Assembly (NCBI GenBank): GCA_044432725.1
Contig: JAWXUL010000005.1
Span: 62,001 to 126,000 of the forward strand
DNA length: 64,000 nt
DNA from: JAWXUK01 sp044432725
Lineage (GTDB): Bacteria; Bacillota; Clostridia; Oscillospirales; Oscillospiraceae
Direction: 5' to 3'
The position numbers and the translations under genes were made by a program. Shown here piece after piece: positions 59,602-64,000 of the stretch (position 1 is its first letter; every line of letters starts with the position of its first letter). Below the pieces are notes generated by a model that saw only the letters and a program-made list of their open reading frames with translations, was not told the origin of the DNA and made no database searches.

Positions 59602-60350
59602 ATGACTTGTGTACAATGCCGTGAAACACTGCCTGATGGTGCGAAGTTTTGTCTGGAATGTGGTGCAAAGCAAAATATCATCTGTTCTTGCGAGAAGATT
59701 CTACCACCTAGTGCAAAATTTTCCTTAGAATGTGGAAAATCTACAGAGCAAAGGACAAAAAGTGATACCAGAGGAAGAGCCCTGTTCCCTAAAACCTGCA
59801 ATCATGAGAGGGTATTTGATGAAGATGACGAGGAACAGGATTTTAAGTGCCCCCACCCCTCAACAAACCCCAAGAAAACAATCTTTTTGAGATAGAGGAT
59901 GATGTTCTGATTGCCGTTCTGGATCAAACCTTGGAGACCTATAAAATCCCCGAAGGCGTCACAGAAATCGAGAAAGATGCTTTTACAGATTGCAGTGCTT
60001 TGAAAAGAATAGAATTTTGTGCCACAGAAAAACCGAAAATAGCCACCAATGCCTTTACAAATACACCATGTGAGGAAGAAGCCCAGCGACGTGATGCACC
60101 AGAATCTGCCCTTTCTATTTACAACGGTTGCCTCACCTCTTTTGCTGATGATAACTATACCCATGTGGTCATCCCCTCCACAGTGACAGAGATCGCATGC
60201 GGTGTTTTTGAGTCTTGCGATGGGCTTATTTCCGTCACAGTCCCTTCTTCAGTGACATCAGTGGGGGACAAAGCCTTTGCTTACAGCACATCTCTCCGAG
60301 ATATTTCCCTTCCTTCTTCTGTGAAAGAACTGGGGGAGGAAGTTTTCAGA
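59602..60350 (+). pseudogene. Zinc-ribbon plus LRR_5 protein gene, frameshifted and truncated
   Basis: AGGAGAATCACT precedes ATG 59602. The start encodes a zinc ribbon (CVQCRETLPDGAKFCLECG) and an imperfect second one, then an acidic linker. At about 59850, in GTGCCCCCACCCC, the frame shifts by one base; the new frame continues as PPPLNKPQENNLFEIEDDVL and LRR_5 repeats (IPEGVTEIEKDAFTDCSALK, VPSSVTSVGDKAFAYSTSL). It breaks off at about 60350 against unrelated sequence. Likely non-functional. Confidence 0.7.
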
Positions 60351-60352
60351 AT

Positions 60353-60525
60353 ATGGTCAAAAAATTTGAAACAAAGGAATGTATCAAGAAAATGCAAGCT
60401 ATATTAGCAAATGATGAGGTAATTGGGGGAGGAAAAAGAATTTTCGAAAAAAGACTGTTAGTGGGAAAATGTAATATAGAGTTAAAGTTGTACAGAAATA
60501 AGGAGATGGGAATAGGTATCAAACT
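60353..60525 (+). pseudogene. Fragment of another coding sequence
   Basis: The + strand encodes MVKKFETKECIKKMQAILAN then EVIGGGKRIFEKRLL and CNIELKLYRNKEMGIGIKL, which reads as genuine protein, but continues into the reverse side of the toxin remnant. It is a fragment captured between two other broken genes. Family not recognised. Confidence 0.4.
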
Positions 60526-60529
60526 AGAC

Positions 60530-61373
60530 AAGCCAGCCAAAGTTACCTGTGCAGTGATAGGAACCATAATTCCCCCAGCTATGGCACCAGTCATGGCTGA
60601 ATTCCCCCCAGATTTGAGAATTTCTAGCTGATATTCCTCAGTGGTGATTTGTCCATTTTTCCATGCCTGATAAGAGGCAATGGATTCAGTAGTGACACCC
60701 ACCACAGCACCGGCTTTTATCATAGCTCCACCCACATTTTTTCCAGTTGTAACCCATGTTGGCTGTGCCTTTTTTTGCTTGTGTCATTCTATTATTGGTA
60801 TCTTTGGCAATCTCTTTTCCTGTTTTGTATTGCTCTGTTTTGCAACCTACTTCCTTGACTTCATCTATTTTTTTCAGAATTTGTAACGACAACGGTGTCT
60901 CTTGGCGTATTTTTTAATTCAATTTTTCCGTTACTCGTGTAAGCTTTGTGCTGATAGGTTGTTTTCTTGCCTGTTAAAAGGTTTGTTTTCGTCACATCTA
61001 TTCCTATTTGATTTGATTGGTCACCTGCGTCAAAACGGCAAAGGAGGTTTTCTATTTTTCCTCTCTCTTGTAACATCCAATCCCATTCATACCCCTTAGC
61101 TTGGATTATACCATGTCTTAAGTTTTTAACACATGTATCGCCACTTGTTTTGATATAATCTTTTAATGCTTTTGGATTTTTGAACATACCGCTGCTCTCA
61201 AAATTTCTATGCAGCCACTGCCACATCTCTACTTCACTGGTGAATTTATTGGCCAAAGTCACCCCACCTATTCCATTTAGGTAGTTTGCGTGTTGCTGAG
61301 CATATAAGTCACTGGTATCTTTGACCATATGAAGGACAATATCCTCATCAAATTTCTGGAGTTCTTTGTTCAT
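60530..61373 (-). pseudogene. Toxin-like gene with nuclease-like domain, broken at two poly-A tracts and truncated at the 3' end
   Basis: The first frame (ATG 61373) has LANKFTSEVEMWQWLHRNF, GYEWDWMLQERG and a PD-(D/E)XK-like GIDVTKTN..TYQHKAY stretch. It leaves frame at an A7 tract (about 60873-60879). The next frame continues IDEVKEVGCKTEQYKTGKEI and leaves frame at an A6 tract near 60740. The last frame has an alanine/glycine-rich hydrophobic part (GAVVGVTTESIASYQAW, MTGAIAGGIMVPITAQV). A perfect promoter precedes it. The likely original was a polymorphic-toxin-type protein. Confidence 0.55.
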
Positions 61374-61425
61374 TGGAAGCACCACTTTCTCTAAAATATT
61401 CTTTTTTAGTAGTTCTTGTGATACT

Positions 61426-61455
61426 ATTATATACTAATTGACAAGATATGTCAAG
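61426..61455 (-). promoter_or_regulatory. Promoter of the broken toxin gene
   Basis: Minus strand: TTGACA (61450-61455), 18-base spacer, TATAAT (61426-61431). Confidence 0.65.
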
Positions 61456-61472
61456 ATTCGAAGTTTGCGAAA

Positions 61473-61510
61473 AAATGACCCCTCACATTTTTGTGAGAGG
61501 TCAATTTTAT
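61473..61510. terminator. Hairpin in the gap after the broken toxin gene's promoter
   Basis: TGACCCCTCACA (from 61478) pairs with TGTGAGAGGTCA (to about 61503) with one mismatch; A-runs on the left and TTTTA on the right allow termination both ways. The rest of 61386-61633 shows nothing else. Confidence 0.6.
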
Positions 61511-61633
61511 AACTTTTTTTCAGGGTGAATTTCTTAACTTAATGACATTGGCTATAGGCAACATCCCACAAAGTACTTGCTGTTCAATAACAAATTATGT
61601 TACGATAAGGCAATCAAAAAGATGGCATTAGTT

Positions 61634-61887
61634 TTAAGGAAACACCTCATAACAAGGAATAAAAACTACACTGAATCCTCGTTGATTTAATTATATCCAC
61701 TCTGTCCATGGGATGAGTACGTTCATTCGAGCAAGGAATTCCTTTTTATGCGTTTTTACTTGAGATAATTCGTCTTGCAAATCAGAGAGACTGATTTGGT
61801 TGTTCATGATTTCGCCTCTGATATTATTTTACTTCTATTTAACATGATTAGAGTTTTTATTCAAGTTTTTGTGAGGTGTTACCTTAA
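61634..61887 (-). mobile_element. IS5-family internal-deletion derivative (254 bp) with MITE ends
   Basis: TTAAGGAAACACCTCATAA (from 61634) and TTGTGAGGTGTTACCTTAA (61869-61887) are inverted. On the minus strand an ATG at about 61812, preceded by AGGCGAAATC, encodes MNNQISLSDLQDELSQVKTH then KKEFLARMNVLIPWTEWI and a stop. This matches the N-terminus of IS5-type transposases (short polar start, then an EFL..M..VIPW motif). The rest of the transposase is missing. This links the MITE family to an IS5-type parent. Confidence 0.65.
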
Positions 61888-62042
61888 TTGATGTGTGAAG
61901 CACACCGTGGTTTATTTTTGTAAGTCGTAGAGAAGATTATTTTCAGAAATAAAGTAACTATCATAAAAAATGATCGAAATTCTGCATAACCTCTCTCATT
62001 TGTTCATATCTTGGTACAACTTAAAAAAGGAGTTGTTGCCGT

Positions 62043-62174
62043 GTGAAAGGGAATATGGAAGAAAGAGGGAAGAATTTGGCGATTTATATCATTGAAAATA
62101 AAACAACTGTCAGAAAAGCTGCAGAATACTTCGGAGTGAGTAAGAGCACCGTTCATACAGTTATAAGTATATAG
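62043..62174 (+). pseudogene. spoIIID: Truncated spoIIID-like sporulation regulator
   Basis: GTG 62043, preceded by AAAAAAGGAGTTGTTGCC, opens a 43-residue frame: ERGKNLAIYIIENKTTVRKA then AEYFGVSKSTVHTVISI. This matches the first half of SpoIIID, including both helices of the HTH (TVRxxAxxFGVSKSTVH), but the sequence diverges directly after the recognition helix and stops; SpoIIID is usually ~80-90 residues. It is probably a fragment; an intact copy is expected elsewhere if the organism sporulates. Confidence 0.7.
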
Positions 62175-62179
62175 AACGT

Positions 62180-62236
62180 TTACACCTTGTCGTGAGATAA
62201 GGTGTAATTTTTTGTAGAATCATTGGATTATTGTCA
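62180..62236 (+). terminator. Terminator block repeated from abiH
   Basis: TTACACCTTGTC (62180-62191), GTGA loop, GATAAGGTGTAA (62196-62207), then TTTTTTGTAGAAT. Hairpin and trailing sequence resemble 37797-37853. Confidence 0.7.
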
Positions 62237-62304
62237 CGAATTTTGAAAGTGCCCGTTCTGTTAGGTTTTGGATTTTAATATGGATGCGGGGGAACGTATG
62301 GAAA

Positions 62305-62337
62305 GGAGTCTATTCTTCGGAATGGGCTTCTTTTTTT
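62305..62337 (+). terminator. UUCG-loop terminator
   Basis: AGTCTATTC, TTCG, GAATGGGCT form a stem with G-U pairs, followed by seven T. No gene ends here now. Confidence 0.55.
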
Positions 62338-62394
62338 GCATATCTATGAATTTTCACTTATCGAAAAAAACGATAATATTTCCAAGAATCCCAA

Positions 62395-62420
62395 AATCTG
62401 TCCTTCTTCTATGGTATAAT
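62395..62420 (+). promoter_or_regulatory. Promoter of the WYL regulator
   Basis: TGG-TATAAT (-10 at 62415-62420). The upstream ATCTGTCCTTCTTCTA matches the vWA promoter at 51361, a possible shared operator. Confidence 0.55.
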
Positions 62421-62447
62421 AGATATATCAACAAAGGAGGGGATAAT

Positions 62448-63362
62448 ATGCTAGATTTTGGAGGAAACAAAAGTTTTCGTTTACTAAGTATGTACGAAAT
62501 CTTGAACAAAGGAGAGGACATTAGTAAAACTGACCTTGCACAAGAATTTAATGTCAGTGAAAAGACAATCGGACGAGATATTGATGATTTAAGGTCATAT
62601 CTTGCTGAAACCCATCAATACGAGGACGAAGTGGCAATCAAGTACGACAAAACTAGAAACATCTACAGACTAATTCGATTTCAAAGAGAGTGGTTGACCA
62701 ATCAGGAGGTTTTAGCCGTTTGTAAAGTTCTTTTGGAAAGTCGTGCTTTTAATAAACGAGAATTGGACGTACTGTTAGAGAAAATGCTCTCTCAAGTGAC
62801 ACCAACTAGCCGTGAACTAGCAGAAAAAATCATAAAAAACGAGCAATTCCACTACACCCCAGTAAGTCATGGAAAAGATTTGATTTCTTCTATTTGGGAA
62901 CTTTCTAACTTTATTACGCAACAAGAACTGATCGAAATCTCTTACACTAGAATCGATGGTGTGGCTCGAAAACACGAAATAAAACCAGTGGCCGTCATGT
63001 TTTCGGAGTATTATTTTTACTTAATCGCCTTTATGGCCGATGATAGAAAGGATTTTCCTACTGTTTTTCGTATAGACCGAATCACAGACTTTAAGGGATT
63101 AGGTGAAAAATTTCACGTTCCCTATACGGAGAAATTCAGTGACGGAGAGTTCCGAAATCGAGTGCAATTTATGTACGCAGGTGCCTTACGGACGGTAAAC
63201 TTTGAGTATCATGGACAGTCTGTGGAGGCTGTGTTGGACAGGCTTCCCACGGCACAGGTCTTGTCAGAAGAGAACGGCGTTTTTACATTAAAAGTTGAGG
63301 TTTATGGGAATGGGATTGATATGTGGCTGAGAAGTCAGGGGGAATATGTGAAAATTCTGTAA
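62448..63362 (+). CDS. WYL-domain transcriptional regulator (HTH_11 + WYL)
   Basis: The 304-residue protein has an N-terminal DeoR-type HTH (KTDLAQEFNVSEKTIGRDIDD, split here as residues ~25-45), a WYL domain (about 140-230; EISYTRIDGVARKHEIKPV and YYFYLIAFMADDR) and the WCX C-terminal extension. WYL regulators often control defence islands and bind nucleic acid or nucleotide ligands. I chose ATG 62448 with AAAGGAGGGGATA upstream; the longer frame from 62268 crosses a terminator and the promoter. A broken copy lies at 50874. Confidence 0.92.
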   Translation: MLDFGGNKSFRLLSMYEILNKGEDISKTDLAQEFNVSEKTIGRDIDDLRSYLAETHQYEDEVAIKYDKTRNIYRLIRFQREWLTNQEVLAVCKVLLESRAFNKRELDVLLEKMLSQVTPTSRELAEKIIKNEQFHYTPVSHGKDLISSIWELSNFITQQELIEISYTRIDGVARKHEIKPVAVMFSEYYFYLIAFMADDRKDFPTVFRIDRITDFKGLGEKFHVPYTEKFSDGEFRNRVQFMYAGALRTVNFEYHGQSVEAVLDRLPTAQVLSEENGVFTLKVEVYGNGIDMWLRSQGEYVKIL

Positions 63363-63369
63363 ATTTATG

Positions 63370-63398
63370 TTGAAGTTAGAGGGAAATTGTGGTAAACT
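63370..63398 (+). promoter_or_regulatory. Promoter of the Sel1-repeat gene
   Basis: TTGAAG (63370-63375), 17-base spacer ending TGG, TAAACT (63393-63398). Confidence 0.6.
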
Positions 63399-63445
63399 AT
63401 AATGGACTATGGTTAAGAACACCCACGATTTATGGAGGCTATTCT

Positions 63446-64000
63446 ATGATTAAAATTGAAGTACTGTACAACAGAAGAAGAAAATCCGTTGATATTTACG
63501 CAGGGGAAGAGGAATGTACCTTTGAGTATCTTCAAAACAGAGAAATTCCCTCTTGGTTTGAAGCGTATTCCAACGACAAATTTGCTTGGAAAGGACTGCT
63601 TCCAGAATTGTCTAACCAATTAGGTATGACAGTTGCGGAGATGGAATTTGATTTTCAAGGGGATGCATCCTCCAAAGCAATCTTTGAGGAGGCTTTGGCA
63701 AAGAACAAAGGAAAAACAGCTTCTCCCCAAGAGGAAGCAAAGCAACCAAACAGCCAAGCAAAAGAAGAGGCATTGGAAAATGCTAAAATTTACGAGGAAG
63801 CGAATAAATTAGAAGAGGCGAAAGAACAATTTAAAATTGCGGCTGATTTGGGCGATGTGGAAGCTTGTTACCACTATGGTCGTCTGTCTTCAGGGACTGT
63901 GGCAGTGAGTTATTACAAAAAAGCGGCAGAAAAGAGCAATGGTTTGGCAATGTCTGCACTGGGAGATTGTTATCGGATTGGAACAGGCACAAGTAAAGAC
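63446..64000 (+). CDS. Sel1-repeat protein, 5' part (runs off the window)
   Basis: ATG 63446 is preceded by GGAGGCTATTCT. The first ~70 residues form an unknown globular domain (IKIEVLYNRRRKSVDIYAG), then a Q/E/K-rich linker, then Sel1/TPR-like repeats (AKEQFKIAADLGDVEACYHY, AVSYYKKAAEKSNGLAMSAL). 185 codons are visible and the frame is open at base 64000. Sel1 proteins are interaction scaffolds; role here unknown. Confidence 0.85.
   Translation, partial: MIKIEVLYNRRRKSVDIYAGEEECTFEYLQNREIPSWFEAYSNDKFAWKGLLPELSNQLGMTVAEMEFDFQGDASSKAIFEEALAKNKGKTASPQEEAKQPNSQAKEEALENAKIYEEANKLEEAKEQFKIAADLGDVEACYHYGRLSSGTVAVSYYKKAAEKSNGLAMSALGDCYRIGTGTSKD

Noticed and set aside
62268..62447. N-terminal extension of the WYL regulator
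   Set aside because: It would cross a terminator and the gene's own promoter; ATG 62448 has an ideal ribosome binding site.
1..64000. CRISPR array or cas operon linked to the Csd1-like proteins
   Set aside because: No regularly spaced repeats and no cas1, cas2 or cas3 genes were seen.
1..64000. tRNA or rRNA genes
   Set aside because: No cloverleaf with a TTCGAATC-type arm and CCA-end context, and no rRNA core sequence, was recognised by eye.

Overview
The window looks like part of a chromosome of an anaerobic, spore-forming member of the Bacillota, class Clostridia. The DNA is AT-rich. Most genes have strong AGGAGG-type ribosome binding sites and sigma-A promoters, often with an extended -10 (TGnTATAAT). 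The gene set includes the LL-diaminopimelate aminotransferase route to lysine, a bacteriohemerythrin, a SpoIVFA/SpoIVFB pair, NiaR, BspA-type leucine-rich repeats and an ammonium transporter fused to a PII domain. I cannot name the genus from sequence alone. No rRNA, tRNA or CRISPR array was recognised.

Positions 1 to about 36.6 kb are core chromosome with intact, well spaced genes. They comprise the end of carB; two copies of a small helical family, one of them next to a bacteriohemerythrin; an ECF transporter S component; an oligopeptide ABC operon (oppB, C, D, F) with no binding protein, in which OppC carries an RCC1-like propeller and OppF a long coiled-coil insert; a cyclic-di-GMP group (GGDEF protein, EAL protein, PAS protein) enclosing a sulfotransferase-like gene; an NCS2 purine permease; the Amt-PII fusion; dapL; purA; a separate oligopeptide-binding lipoprotein; a DHH phosphoesterase; niaR; a FapA/DUF342 protein; birA; an XpaC-like protein; a VanW/YoaR-like protein; and spoIVFB-spoIVFA.

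From about 36.7 kb to the end the window is an accessory island of defence, toxin and regulatory genes mixed with gene debris. It holds an AbiH protein; a truncated ADP-ribosylglycohydrolase; an IS110 element with a structured 5' leader that may be its bridge RNA; a PD-(D/E)XK plus metallo-beta-lactamase operon with a poly-A frameshift; a five-gene operon (dynamin-like GTPase, tail-anchored protein, HerA/FtsK-type ATPase, HNH-like nuclease toxin, probable immunity protein); a vWA plus PPP-phosphatase pair; a BspA-type LRR protein; a paralogous pair of unknown acidic proteins; a WYL regulator with a broken second copy; and a Sel1-repeat protein that runs off the end. Broken genes include remnants of spoIIID, DUF6076, a zinc-ribbon/LRR gene and a toxin gene.

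A family of short palindromic elements is scattered through the island. One copy carries the start of an IS5-type transposase, so these look like MITEs made by internal deletion of an IS5-family element. One end-like remnant lies in the core region and overlaps the dapL promoter. The most likely undescribed system is the dynamin / HerA / nuclease / immunity operon at 43.8-50.8 kb.
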